A stretch of 64,000 nucleotides of DNA from Bordetella parapertussis (GTDB lineage: Bacteria; Pseudomonadota; Gammaproteobacteria; Burkholderiales; Burkholderiaceae_A), in assembly GCA_945877235.1 (NCBI GenBank), contig CAMCRF010000010.1, positions 1 to 64,000 on the forward strand, in the 5' to 3' direction. The translations under genes and the position numbers were made by a program. Shown in pieces: positions 1 through 8,576 of this stretch. The notes beneath the pieces are model-generated. The model had not been told where the DNA came from and ran no database searches. It saw only the letters and a program-made list of their open reading frames with translations. The number at the start of each line of letters is the position of its first letter. Positions within the stretch are counted from its first letter, which is position 1.

Positions 1-450
1 GCCTCGATCCAGGCCATTGCTGCTGCAACCCCCAGCCCGTCCTCCCGTTTTGTGTCGCAGGCGCTTAGCAAGAGCGATCGGCCGGAGCTTGCGAGTGCAC
101 GGGTGGTGGTGAGTGGGGGCAGAGCCCTGGGCTCGGCTGAGCAGTATCAAGCAGTGCTCACGCCGCTGGCGGACAAGCTCAATGCGGCGCTGGGTGCTTC
201 GAGAGCGGCGGTGGATGCGGGGTATGCACCCAATGACTATCAGGTGGGGCAGACGGGCAAGGTGGTGGCGCCGCAGCTCTATGTGGCCATTGGGATGAGT
301 GGAGCGATCCAGCACTTGGCGGGGATGAAGGACAGCAAGGTGATTGTGGCGATCAACAAGGACCCTGATGCGCCGATCTTCCAGGTGGCTGACTATGGCC
401 TAGTCGCCGACCTCTTCACCGCCGTGCCGGAGTTGGTCGAGAAGCTCTAA
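1..450 (+). CDS. etfA: Electron transfer flavoprotein alpha subunit, C-terminal part (5' end outside window)
   Basis: The reading frame is open from base 1 and ends at 450, so this is the C-terminal FAD-binding domain only (about 149 residues visible). Seen: SGGRALGS, then [35 protein letters not shown] and [18 protein letters not shown], the hallmark FAD-contact blocks of ETF-alpha. ETF accepts electrons from acyl-CoA dehydrogenases and passes them to ETF-ubiquinone oxidoreductase. It lies 14 bases upstream of an acyl-CoA dehydrogenase and may serve the many dehydrogenases of this locus. The GTG at 52 is internal, not a start. Confidence 0.96.
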   Translation, partial: ASIQAIAAATPSPSSRFVSQALSKSDRPELASARVVVSGGRALGSAEQYQAVLTPLADKLNAALGASRAAVDAGYAPNDYQVGQTGKVVAPQLYVAIGMSGAIQHLAGMKDSKVIVAINKDPDAPIFQVADYGLVADLFTAVPELVEKL

Positions 451-464
451 GACAGGAGAACGTC

Positions 465-2270
465 ATGCCCGTTGAATACCAAGCCCCCCTGCGCGACCTG
501 CGCTTCGTGTTGGAAGAGCTCACTGCTAGCGAGGCCGTGGCTGGGTTGCCTGGCTTTGAGGAGTTCAGCCCGGACCTGAGTGCCGCAGTGCTCGAAGAAG
601 CAGGGAAGTTTGCAACGGGCGTGCTCTCGCCGCTGAATTGGCCCGGTGATCAGCACGGCGCGCAGCGCCAGCCCGATGCCTCGGTCAAGACTGCGCCTGG
701 GTTTGACAAGGCCTACTCGGCCTTTGTTGAAGGGGGCTGGAACAGCCTCTCGTGCAATCCTGATTTTGGCGGACAGGGTCTGCCGCAGCTGCTTGCCACG
801 GCCGTGAACGAGATGTGGAACGCGAGCAATATGAGCTTTGCGCTCTGCCCCATGCTTACCGCAGGTGCCATTCATGCTATTGAGGCCCACGGCACGCAGG
901 CCCAGAAAGACTTGTACCTGCCCAAGATGGTCTCGGGCGAGTGGACAGGCACCATGAACCTCACTGAGCCGCAGGCCGGATCTGATCTGGCCGCTGTTGC
1001 GACCAAGGCCTGGCCGCTCAACAAGCCTGGGCCTTCCGGTGAGGCCTCCTACTGTGTGCACGGCACCAAGATCTACATCACCTATGGCGAGCATGACCTC
1101 ACCGAGAACATCATTCATCTGGTGCTCGCTCGCCTGCCGGACGCGCCCGCAGGCGTGAAGGGCATTTCGCTCTTTATCGTGCCGAAGTTTCTGGTGAATG
1201 CCGATGGCAGCCTGGGCGCGCGCAATGACCTGCAGTGTGTCTCGCTCGAGCACAAACTGGGCATACACGCGAGCCCGACCGCGGTGATGAGCTACGGCGA
1301 GAAAGAGGGCGCCGTGGGCTACCTGGTGGGTGAGCCTCATCGCGGGCTCGAGTACATGTTCACCATGATGAACGACGCGCGTCTGCAGGTAGGCGTGCAG
1401 GGCGTGTCTATCTCAGAGCGGGCCTATCAGCAGGCCCATTGGTATGCCCACGATCGCGTTCAGGGCCGTGTCATGGGTCAGTCTGAGCCGCGCCCCATTG
1501 CGTATCACCCCGATGTGCGCCGCATTCTGGCCACCATGAAATGCCGTATTGAGGCGATGCGTGCACTGGCCTGTGAGGCCGCCGCCGAGCTCGATCAGGC
1601 CGCACGTCACCCTGACAGCGCTCAGGCAAGACTGCATCAGGCGCGAGCCGATCTGCTCATTCCAGTGGTGAAGGCCTGGTGTACGGAGTCGGGGGTCGAG
1701 ATGGCCTCGCTGGGCATTCAGGTGCATGGCGGCATGGGCTTCATTGAAGAGACGGGAGCCGCACAGCACCTTCGCGATGCGCGCATCACCACCATCTATG
1801 AGGGCACCACGGCCATCCAGGCCAATGACTTCATCGGCCGCAAGCTCGGTCGCGACAAAGGGGCTGAAGCCATGCGGCTGCTCGCAGAGGTGAAGGCTAC
1901 CTCTGACGCACTGCGGGCCTGCGGGCACCCTGATGCTGCGGGTCTGGCTGATGCCCTTGCCAAGTCCGTCGCCGTTTTGTCAGAGGCCCTTGAGGCCACG
2001 CTCGAAATGAGTGCGCAGAACCCTGTGGGCAGTTTCTTCGGCTCCGTCCCTTTGCTCATGCTGACCGGCTCCGTGCTGGGCGGCTGGATGATGGCCCGCT
2101 CCGCGCTGATTGCGCAGGCCAAAACCGCGGTCGAGCCCTTCTATGCCCAGAAGCTTGCCTCGGCAGTCTTCTATGGACAGAGTGTCCTTCTGCCCAGCCT
2201 GGGACTGGTGCATGCCGTGCGGGCGGGTGCTGCAGGCTACGCCCAGGCAGAGTCATTCACCGGGCAGTGA
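465..2270 (+). CDS. Acyl-CoA dehydrogenase, long form with C-terminal extension (DmdC/AcdA-like)
   Basis: A 601-residue FAD enzyme that oxidises an acyl-CoA to the 2-enoyl-CoA. The N-terminus (YQAPLRDLRFVLEEL) and the length of about 600 residues match the family that includes 3-methylmercaptopropionyl-CoA dehydrogenase. Seen: the FAD/substrate block MNLTEPQAGSDLA, and IYEGTTAIQANDFIGRK, whose Glu446 is the expected catalytic base. Residues after about 470 form the extra C-terminal domain. An AGGAG site at 454-458 sets the ATG. It directly follows etfA, its likely electron acceptor. The substrate is unknown; general fatty acid oxidation is as likely as a steroid-specific role. Confidence 0.9.
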   Translation: MPVEYQAPLRDLRFVLEELTASEAVAGLPGFEEFSPDLSAAVLEEAGKFATGVLSPLNWPGDQHGAQRQPDASVKTAPGFDKAYSAFVEGGWNSLSCNPDFGGQGLPQLLATAVNEMWNASNMSFALCPMLTAGAIHAIEAHGTQAQKDLYLPKMVSGEWTGTMNLTEPQAGSDLAAVATKAWPLNKPGPSGEASYCVHGTKIYITYGEHDLTENIIHLVLARLPDAPAGVKGISLFIVPKFLVNADGSLGARNDLQCVSLEHKLGIHASPTAVMSYGEKEGAVGYLVGEPHRGLEYMFTMMNDARLQVGVQGVSISERAYQQAHWYAHDRVQGRVMGQSEPRPIAYHPDVRRILATMKCRIEAMRALACEAAAELDQAARHPDSAQARLHQARADLLIPVVKAWCTESGVEMASLGIQVHGGMGFIEETGAAQHLRDARITTIYEGTTAIQANDFIGRKLGRDKGAEAMRLLAEVKATSDALRACGHPDAAGLADALAKSVAVLSEALEATLEMSAQNPVGSFFGSVPLLMLTGSVLGGWMMARSALIAQAKTAVEPFYAQKLASAVFYGQSVLLPSLGLVHAVRAGAAGYAQAESFTGQ

Positions 2271-2328
2271 GTAACCCTTAGTCCATTTGTGCCATGGCGG
2301 TCGGGTGCTTAGCCGGCACCCTTTCGCT

Positions 2329-3054
2329 ATGCACATCTGCGAACATATTCGGGTTAGTCAGTCTGGCCACACGCTGCGCATTGAGATGCATCGGCCAGAA
2401 AAACGCAATGCGCTCACCCTCGATATGTACTCCGCAATGGCCCACGCCTTTCAAGAGGCTACAACCAAGGAGTCCATCCACCTGGTCCATCTCACCGGAG
2501 GCCCTGGACAATTCACAGCTGGCAACGACCTTGCCGTTTTTGATGCTCAAGAGGGCCCGCTGCCATTTGATATTCGGCATTTCATGCATGCCCTGATGAA
2601 CTGCTCCAAACTCGTTGTGGCCGAGGTTGATGGCCCTGCAGTCGGAATCGGCGCCACCCTGCTGCTGCATTGCGACCTGGTCTATGCGTCTCCTGGTGCT
2701 TTCTTGAGTTTCCCGTTCGTAAAGCTGGGGCTCTGCCCGGAATATGGCGCAACGCGCCTGCTGGTTGATCGCATCGGCTGGGCAAAAGCCATGGAGCTCT
2801 TTCAGCTCGGGGCACGACTGCCAGCGGACGAGGCGGAAGGACTCGGCTTGATCAACAAGGTGGTTCCAATGGGCCTCTCCGATCATGTGCAAAACGTGCT
2901 GGATCAGCTCGGGGAACGGTCATCCGCAGCGCGCCTGCAGACCAAACATCTCATGCACAAGGCGCAAGATCGCTCGATCTCTCTCACCAACATGATTGAT
3001 CACGAGCTCGATGTCTTTAAGTTTCTCCTGGATCAGAGAGGTGAAACACCCTGA
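2329..3054 (+). CDS. Enoyl-CoA hydratase/isomerase (crotonase) family protein
   Basis: A 241-residue crotonase-fold protein. Seen: HRPEKRNALTLDMYSAM (N-terminal CoA-binding block), FTAGNDLAVF (oxyanion-hole region) and VDGPAVGIGATLLLHCDLVYAS. At the two usual catalytic glutamate positions of hydratases the sequence does not read clearly as Glu/Glu, so isomerase, hydratase or another crotonase reaction is possible. An in-frame TTG at 2287 lengthens the protein by 14 residues, but the family-like N-terminus begins at the ATG used here. Its stop overlaps the next start by one base, so it is cotranscribed with the SDR. Confidence 0.85.
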   Translation: MHICEHIRVSQSGHTLRIEMHRPEKRNALTLDMYSAMAHAFQEATTKESIHLVHLTGGPGQFTAGNDLAVFDAQEGPLPFDIRHFMHALMNCSKLVVAEVDGPAVGIGATLLLHCDLVYASPGAFLSFPFVKLGLCPEYGATRLLVDRIGWAKAMELFQLGARLPADEAEGLGLINKVVPMGLSDHVQNVLDQLGERSSAARLQTKHLMHKAQDRSISLTNMIDHELDVFKFLLDQRGETP

Positions 3055-3797
3055 TGCCGCAGCTGTTTCATCTGGAAGGGCTTACCGCATTAGTCACCGG
3101 CGCAGGGCAGGGCATGGGGCTCGGTGTTGCCCGTGCATTGGCCTTGCAAGGTGCCAAGGTGGCGCTCAATGACCTCTACCCGGAGCGCGCAGAGGAGGCA
3201 TCTGCCCGGCTGCGCGCAGAGGGACTGAAGGTCCAAGCATTCGCGGGGGATATCACCTCTTCGGTGGTCAGAGAGACCATGGTCAAGGACGTAGAGGCCT
3301 GGGCTGGCGCGCTCGACGTCATGGTCAACAACGCCGGTGTGCCCATTGGCATGTCGACCTCATTGCGAACCTTCGATCAGCTCTCGCAGGATGACTTCAA
3401 TCGGCAGCTCGACCTTAACCTGCATGCCATCACAGGATTTGCGCATTTGGTTTTGCCCGGCATGACGCGTCGTCAGTTCGGTCGCATCATCATCATCAGC
3501 TCAGAGTCATGGCGCATTGGGCTCCGATATGGGCTGAGTAACTATGCCGCAGCCAAGGCGGCAGCGCTTGGGTTTATGCGTCACTTGGCACATGAGGTGG
3601 GCAGAAACGGCATTACCGCCAATGCAGTCTCGCTTGGCACCATGAACAACTACGGCTACGAGGATAAGGGCTCCGCAGTCGGCCGCACCGGTACACCCGA
3701 CGATGTCGGAGCCGCCGTTGCTTTTCTCGCCTCACGCGAGGCCGCTTGGATGACCGGTCAAACGCTTGCCCTCAACGGAGGGGCCCTCACGGCCTAA
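3054..3797 (+). CDS. Short-chain dehydrogenase/reductase (SDR)
   Basis: A 247-residue classical SDR with NAD(P)-binding TGAGQGMG (15-22), NNAG (92-95), catalytic Ser149/150, and Tyr164 with Lys168 in SNYAAAK. The C-terminal MTGQTLALNGG block is typical of the FabG-like group. It should oxidise or reduce a hydroxyacyl-CoA or a steroid alcohol, but the substrate cannot be read from the sequence. The ATG overlaps the stop of the upstream crotonase (TGATG), indicating translational coupling. Confidence 0.88.
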   Translation: MPQLFHLEGLTALVTGAGQGMGLGVARALALQGAKVALNDLYPERAEEASARLRAEGLKVQAFAGDITSSVVRETMVKDVEAWAGALDVMVNNAGVPIGMSTSLRTFDQLSQDDFNRQLDLNLHAITGFAHLVLPGMTRRQFGRIIIISSESWRIGLRYGLSNYAAAKAAALGFMRHLAHEVGRNGITANAVSLGTMNNYGYEDKGSAVGRTGTPDDVGAAVAFLASREAAWMTGQTLALNGGALTA

Positions 3798-3813
3798 TTC
3801 AGGAGAAACGTCA

Positions 3814-4992
3814 GTGCCCATTCAGCATTTTCTCAAGTCCCTCGGGCCAGCGCTCATTGCTGCAAGCCTTGTCTCTGCCATTGGGGGTATGCCCTTCAAT
3901 GTCCTCCCGCAGATCATCAATTCGGTTGGGACCAGCTTTCAATGGGGCCCGGAGCAGCTCGGGCTCTTTGGCTCCTCCTATCTGGGGGGCTACTTCATTG
4001 CGACCCTGACGGCACCCCTCTGGCTGGAGCGTCTGCACTGGAGAAAGCTCTCTTGGGTCGCTGTGCTGGCGTGTGTTCTCGCCATGATGTTCTCTGCCTC
4101 TCTGGGTGGCGATCAGCCGACCGCAGTCTATGCGTCTTGGGCTGTTGTTGGTTTTTTTGCAGCCACCATGACCTGCCTGGGCATGCGCGTCGCTTCTGGT
4201 ATGCCCAATAAAGAGCATGGACTGGGTTCACGCCTGGGAATTGAGCTCCTCTGCGCTGCTGCGGCCTTCTTCATGTTGCCATTCGCCATTGAGGCGGCTG
4301 GTTATGTTGGCGCGGTTGCCTTGCTCTGTGTCGTGTTTCTCGTGCTTTCGGTGAGCATTCTGCGGTTACCAGCCAGTGGTCGCGAGCTCGACACCCACAG
4401 CGAGACCACTGTGGATCTGCGCATCACTAAGGAGGGGTGGATTGGACTGGGTGTGTTTGTGCTGTTCGCGATCGGCCAGATTGGCGTCTATGCCTTCTTG
4501 GGGCAGTTGGCAATTCAAGATGGGGTCACTGAGGCTCAGCTTTCCTTTGTGCTTGCTGTGCTCAAGGTCATTGGGGCGGTTGCGGCGATCGGCATTGGGC
4601 TGATTGGCCTGAAGTTTGGCGTCAAGCGGTCGCATGTCTTTGCCTTCCTGGGGCTCTTCGGATCGATGCTGCTGTTGGGCAGCTCGGGCGGGTTTGCCGG
4701 CTATGCGGCGGGCGCCTGGCTCTGGGAGCTCTCCTTGGTTGCCAGCTGCGTGTACCAGACGGCTGCCATTTCACGCCTCGATTCCAGCAACAAGGCCATC
4801 ATGTTGGTGCCAGCTGCATTCGCATTGGCAGGCACCATTGGCCCAGCGCTCGCAGGCACGCTCGTTGCGCAGCACGGGTTTGGGGCGTTGCTCACCTTTG
4901 GCGCTGTAACTGCGGCCATTCCTTTGTTGATGTATCTGCCGTTGGCCGGAAAAATTCGCGCACAGCTCTTGGCGTCAGCCCCAGCGGTTTGA
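3814..4992 (+). CDS. Major facilitator superfamily transporter
   Basis: A 392-residue, very hydrophobic protein with about 11-12 predicted membrane segments. The N-terminal helix (LGPALIAASLVSAIGGMPFNVLP) is followed by the short loop typical of MFS carriers. The GTG start is chosen because AGGAG at 3801-3805 lies 8 bases upstream; a longer frame would start inside the preceding SDR gene and has no such site. The position at the end of a degradation operon suggests uptake of a steroid or export of an intermediate. This is inference. Its 3' end overlaps the convergent SDR gene by 18 bases. Confidence 0.85.
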   Translation: MPIQHFLKSLGPALIAASLVSAIGGMPFNVLPQIINSVGTSFQWGPEQLGLFGSSYLGGYFIATLTAPLWLERLHWRKLSWVAVLACVLAMMFSASLGGDQPTAVYASWAVVGFFAATMTCLGMRVASGMPNKEHGLGSRLGIELLCAAAAFFMLPFAIEAAGYVGAVALLCVVFLVLSVSILRLPASGRELDTHSETTVDLRITKEGWIGLGVFVLFAIGQIGVYAFLGQLAIQDGVTEAQLSFVLAVLKVIGAVAAIGIGLIGLKFGVKRSHVFAFLGLFGSMLLLGSSGGFAGYAAGAWLWELSLVASCVYQTAAISRLDSSNKAIMLVPAAFALAGTIGPALAGTLVAQHGFGALLTFGAVTAAIPLLMYLPLAGKIRAQLLASAPAV

Positions 4993-5754
4993 TTCCATTC
5001 CGCCGTCTACATCCAGTATCTTTCCGGTGATGTAGCGCGCTTCCCTGGAGAGCAGGAAAATGGCGGCATTGGCGATGTCTTCGGTCTCTCCAATGCGCCC
5101 GAGGGGGATTGAGCCCGTCATGCCTTTCTCAATCTCAGGCGTGAGCACCCGGGCCAATGCATCGGTGCGAATTGGGCCTGGCGCTATGGCGTTCACGCGA
5201 ATATTGCGCGGCCCGAGGTCCTGAGCCAGCTGTCGCGTGAGATGGTTGAGGGCCGCTTTTGCAGCGCCATAAGCTGCGAAATGCGGCTGTATGAGCCGAC
5301 CAGCAGCCGAGGAAATATTCAACACGGCGCCACCGCCATTCGCCTTGAATCCAGTGAGGCAGGCCTGAATGGCTGTGTAAGCGGAGGTGACATTGAACCA
5401 AAGCACGTCATGAAAGGCCTGGGGGCTCATCTTGTCGATCGATGAGGGACCAGAGCCCCCCGCATTGTTCACCAGAATGGATGCTGGGCCGAGAGCAGAC
5501 TGTGCGCTCGCAATGGCTGAAACGATCGATGCCTCGGACATCACGTCGGTTGAGATGCCCGTGGCGCGAACACCCAGCGCTTGAATGTCTTGGACCACAT
5601 CGTTGAGCTCGGTCTGCGACCGTGACAAACAGGCAATCGGGTGACCCTTGCGGGCAAGCGCGAGTGCGATGGATCTGCCAATGCCCTTGCTGGCGCCTGT
5701 GACAATCGCTAAGCCTGGCGCTACGCCGGATTCGTTTCTTTTCGCGTCGTCCAT
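4975..5754 (-). CDS. SDR resembling 7-alpha-hydroxysteroid dehydrogenase
   Basis: A 259-residue SDR with TGASKGIG (19-26), NNAGGSGP (97-104), Ser148/149, and Tyr162/Lys166 (YGAAK). Several stretches read like E. coli 7-alpha-HSDH: NNAGG-x-GP, NGGG before the serine, DLGPRNIRVNAIAPG, TDALARVLTPEIE, and DIANAAIFLLS. By that resemblance it may oxidise the 7-hydroxyl of bile acids with NAD. The family call is firm and the 7-alpha specificity is inference. It overlaps the end of the flavin reductase gene by 34 bases and is read from the divergent promoter at 6693-6799. Confidence 0.82.
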   Translation of the reverse strand: MDDAKRNESGVAPGLAIVTGASKGIGRSIALALARKGHPIACLSRSQTELNDVVQDIQALGVRATGISTDVMSEASIVSAIASAQSALGPASILVNNAGGSGPSSIDKMSPQAFHDVLWFNVTSAYTAIQACLTGFKANGGGAVLNISSAAGRLIQPHFAAYGAAKAALNHLTRQLAQDLGPRNIRVNAIAPGPIRTDALARVLTPEIEKGMTGSIPLGRIGETEDIANAAIFLLSREARYITGKILDVDGGMESNRWG

Positions 5755-6692
5755 AGCGAGGGGAGTCCTGGGTCGGTATGCACGATGACCTGCTTAAGGA
5801 GGGTAATCAGTGCCTGGGTTCCTGAGAGGCCAAGCCGCTCCGATAGGGCTTGACCAACGCCCTGGGCGTTGCGAATCAGATCGCGTGCAATCTGATGACC
5901 CTCTTGGGTGAGCGCGAACTCGCCCGAGAGCCGTTGAATGAACCCCAGCGTCACCAGCTTGGTCACGGCCTCTGGGGTCACCATCAGGCCGGTGTAATTA
6001 ATCAGCTCCTGAAGGGACTCGAGGTCCACTTGCCTGCGGATCAGCAAGGTGGCAAGGGTGAAAAAGCCGAGGTCGTCAAGCCCCAAGGGCTCATAGTGCT
6101 GGCGCATCTGGGCCAACACCTGATGGTGTGCGCGGCCCAAGAGGTATCCCAGTAGCTCGTCGTTGTATTCCGCAGTTGAGAGGTCTTCAGCCTCGCCCAG
6201 GGCAATCTGCTCCAGGTGGCTGGTCAGGGAGTACCGGCCCTTGGAATACGCGAGCGGTGCTCGGTCCGTCGCGTCAAACGCCAGGACCTCACCGAGCAAG
6301 ACGTAATGATCTCCGGCCTCCACCACCGACGTTGTTTTGCACTGGAAGCGGGCAGCACACGACGGCAGCAGTGGCGCAGAGGTCATACCCTGATCAAGTG
6401 CTACACCCGCAAACTTGTCGACGCCGGGCTTGGCGAAGGTAGAAGAGAGTCCCTGCTGGTCGCTGGCGAGGATGTGAACATTCCAGTGCTCGGCCTGTGT
6501 GAAAGCGGCGAGGCTTTTGGCCGTTTTGGCAAGGCTCCAGAGCACGATGGGCGGAGAGAGCGAGACCGAGTTGAAGCTATTGGCTGTGACACCAACGGCC
6601 TCGCCGTCTTGGGCGCGCGTGGTCACAATCGTCACGCCCGTGGTGAAGGTGCCAAGCGCGCGTCTGAATTCTGTGGGGTCGATGGCAGCCAT
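5721..6692 (-). CDS. Flavin reductase with C-terminal MarR-like domain (reductase for the HsaA-type monooxygenase?)
   Basis: Residues 1 to about 160 form a flavin reductase domain of the HpaC/HsaB type (RRALGTFTTGVTIVTT, GVTANSFNSVSLSPPIVLWSL, then GDHYVLLGEV). About 150 further residues follow, helical in character, with a winged-helix-like pattern (ELINYTGLMVTPEAVTKLVTLGFIQR...FALTQEGHQIARDL) resembling MarR proteins. The same two-domain layout is known for the reductase C1 of p-hydroxyphenylacetate hydroxylase from Acinetobacter, where the C-terminal domain is an effector-sensing autoinhibitory module. Its likely partner here is the HsaA-type oxygenase at 38903. It is divergent from tesB. 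Confidence 0.88.
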   Translation of the reverse strand: MAAIDPTEFRRALGTFTTGVTIVTTRAQDGEAVGVTANSFNSVSLSPPIVLWSLAKTAKSLAAFTQAEHWNVHILASDQQGLSSTFAKPGVDKFAGVALDQGMTSAPLLPSCAARFQCKTTSVVEAGDHYVLLGEVLAFDATDRAPLAYSKGRYSLTSHLEQIALGEAEDLSTAEYNDELLGYLLGRAHHQVLAQMRQHYEPLGLDDLGFFTLATLLIRRQVDLESLQELINYTGLMVTPEAVTKLVTLGFIQRLSGEFALTQEGHQIARDLIRNAQGVGQALSERLGLSGTQALITLLKQVIVHTDPGLPSLWTTRKETNPA

Positions 6693-6722
6693 GGGCTCAT
6701 GGTTCGAGATTTACGACGGGGG

Positions 6723-6746
6723 GTCATCGTCTGCCTGGACGATGTC
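6723..6746. promoter_or_regulatory. Putative operator dyad, site A (CATCGTC-N6-GACGATG)
   Basis: A perfect 7-base inverted repeat (6725-6731 and 6738-6744) around a 6-base spacer, within the 107-base divergent region between the flavin reductase and tesB. The same arms and spacing recur at 21443 and 28278, with partial forms elsewhere. It is probably the binding site of a dimeric regulator of both operons. Confidence 0.7.
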
Positions 6747-6799
6747 CTCCAAGCGGTCGCTCGAAAGAATCTCTATACATCATCCAGAAGGATAAGCCC

Positions 6800-7687
6800 A
6801 TGTTCCAGGTCCAAGAGTTGGCCTATGTCGTTGCAGCGCACCCTGATCTCTCGGCCTGGCGCACCTACGGGGAACAGGTCCTCGGTATGCAGGCGCTCGA
6901 CGAGACCGGCGCGCTGCTGCTCAAAATGGATGAGCGTGCCTATCGCATTCAGGTTGAGCAAGGTGACCAGGCCCGCTACGTGGCCTCCGGCTGGCTGGTG
7001 CGCAACGAAGACGCATTTGAGTCCGCCCGTGCGCACTTCAAAGCGCATCAGGTAAAGGTTGAGGAGGGCTCACCCGAACTCTGTCAGAGACGTAAGGTGA
7101 CTCAGATGCTGATCGTTCATGACCCATCGGGCAATCGGCACGAGCTGGTGTGGGGTTATCAGTCAGACTTTTGCCGCATGGTCTCGCCTGTTGGGGTGCC
7201 GCATTTTGTAACCGGTGACCAAGGCATGGGCCATGTCGTCCTGCCAGCCCCTCAGTTCGCTGAGACCGTCTCTTTCGTGCGCGATGTCCTGGGTTTCGGG
7301 CTCTCTGATCTGTTCAACTTTAAGCCAGCACCCGAGGCGCCCGCATTGCCCATTCATTTTTTCCATTGCAACAACCCACGTCATCACAGCTTGGCGCTTG
7401 CTGCTTTTCCGGTCCCCTCTGGCTGTGTTCACATCATGGTTGAGGTGCCCGACATGGCAGAGGTGGGTCGAGCCTTCGACCGCAGGATTGCACACCAAGT
7501 TGCTCTGTCTGCCACCCTTGGCCAGCACACCAACGATCGCATGATCTCCTTCTACATGAAGACACCCTCTGGTTTTGACGTAGAGGTCGGTACGGGGGGC
7601 GCGCAGGTGGACTGGCATGCACATGTCACCCATGAGTTCACCAAGGTGTCGCTCTGGGGGCACGACTTTTCGGTGGGGCAGGGCTGA
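6800..7687 (+). CDS. tesB: Extradiol (meta-cleavage) dioxygenase for 3,4-DHSA, TesB/HsaC type
   Basis: A 295-residue two-domain type I extradiol dioxygenase. The iron ligands read as His145 (GMGHVVLP), His211 (CVHIMVEV) and Glu262 (FDVEVGTG). Second-sphere residues His195/196, His243 and Tyr252 are also in place, spaced as in BphC. The signature LGQHTNDRMISFYMKTPSG is complete. In this context it should cleave the catecholic ring A of the 3,4-dihydroxy-9,10-secosteroid, giving the substrate of TesD (61331). It heads a long operon, with an AGAAGGA ribosome site just upstream and operator site A between it and the reductase gene. Confidence 0.93.
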   Translation: MFQVQELAYVVAAHPDLSAWRTYGEQVLGMQALDETGALLLKMDERAYRIQVEQGDQARYVASGWLVRNEDAFESARAHFKAHQVKVEEGSPELCQRRKVTQMLIVHDPSGNRHELVWGYQSDFCRMVSPVGVPHFVTGDQGMGHVVLPAPQFAETVSFVRDVLGFGLSDLFNFKPAPEAPALPIHFFHCNNPRHHSLALAAFPVPSGCVHIMVEVPDMAEVGRAFDRRIAHQVALSATLGQHTNDRMISFYMKTPSGFDVEVGTGGAQVDWHAHVTHEFTKVSLWGHDFSVGQG

Positions 7688-8568
7688 TGCTAGATAAAAC
7701 CCAGTCGCTCGAGGCCTGTGCTGCACGCGTCAAAGACGGCATGACCATTGGTGTTGGAGGTTGGGGGCCCCGCCGCAAGCCCATGGCATTGGTGCGTGAA
7801 CTGATCCGTCAAGGCAGAAAAGACCTCACGGTCGTAACCTACGGTGGACCCGACGCAGGCATGCTCTGCGCTGCAGGCGCCGTCAAGCGACTCATCTATG
7901 GATTCGTCTCGCTCGACGCCATTCCGCTCGAAGCCCATTGGAGAAAGTCCCGAGAGAGCGGCGGTTTTGAGGCCATCGAGATTGATGAGGGCATGTTGCA
8001 TTGGGGGCTGCGAGCAGCGGCCATGCGTCTTCCGTTTCTGCCGACCCGCGTGGGCTTGGGAACAGATGTCCTCAAGCACTATCCCGGCATTCGGCTCATT
8101 CAGTCCCCCTATGACGATCAAGAGTGGCTGGTGGCAATGCCGGCGTTGCGGCTCGATGCCGCCCTGATTCACGCCTCTCGCGCAGATCATTTGGGCAACA
8201 CACAGAGCTTGGGTAGCGACCCGTATTTCGATGACCAGTTTGCGAGGGCAGCCGATCACGTCTTGGTGCAGACTGAGTTTTTGGTCCCCCGACTCGATCT
8301 CGTTCATAGCGACAGTGCGCACTTCAACCTTTTCGAACGAAGCCTTGTGACTGCAGTCTGTGAGGTGCCGGGTGGTGCGCATCCCACCACAGCCCCCACG
8401 CAGTACGGCTGGGACATGGGACATCTCAAAGACTACTCTGGCTTTGCCGAACAAGACCAAGGGTTTGATGCCTATCGGCAGCAGTTCCTCTCGGGATCCG
8501 AGGCCGACTACATCGAGGCAGTTGGCGGTCTGGAGCGGGTTCGTGCGCTCGCGCAGCCCATCTTCTAG
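7687..8568 (+). CDS. ipdA: IpdA-like subunit of the C/D-ring hydrolase (CoA-transferase fold)
   Basis: A 293-residue protein of the class I CoA-transferase fold (MTIGVGGWGPRRKPMALVREL, VTYGGPDAGMLCAAG). In the IpdAB family the complex hydrolyses the last ring of COCHEA-CoA rather than transferring CoA. The region IEIDEGML puts Glu101 near the catalytic glutamate reported for IpdA. The matching Comamonas proteins are called ScdL1/L2. The start overlaps the tesB stop by one base and ipdB follows after 8 bases, as expected for an obligate heterodimer. Confidence 0.9.
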   Translation: MLDKTQSLEACAARVKDGMTIGVGGWGPRRKPMALVRELIRQGRKDLTVVTYGGPDAGMLCAAGAVKRLIYGFVSLDAIPLEAHWRKSRESGGFEAIEIDEGMLHWGLRAAAMRLPFLPTRVGLGTDVLKHYPGIRLIQSPYDDQEWLVAMPALRLDAALIHASRADHLGNTQSLGSDPYFDDQFARAADHVLVQTEFLVPRLDLVHSDSAHFNLFERSLVTAVCEVPGGAHPTTAPTQYGWDMGHLKDYSGFAEQDQGFDAYRQQFLSGSEADYIEAVGGLERVRALAQPIF

Positions 8569-8576
8569 AGGATTTC

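Noticed and set aside
447..1340. Long leftward open frame antisense to the 601-residue acyl-CoA dehydrogenase
   Set aside because: It lies wholly opposite a gene with clear family motifs, has no recognisable domain and no ribosome site; open antisense frames are common at this base composition.
6216..7055. Rightward 279-codon frame across the flavin reductase and tesB starts
   Set aside because: It covers the antisense of the reductase, the divergent promoter and part of tesB in another frame, with no protein motif.
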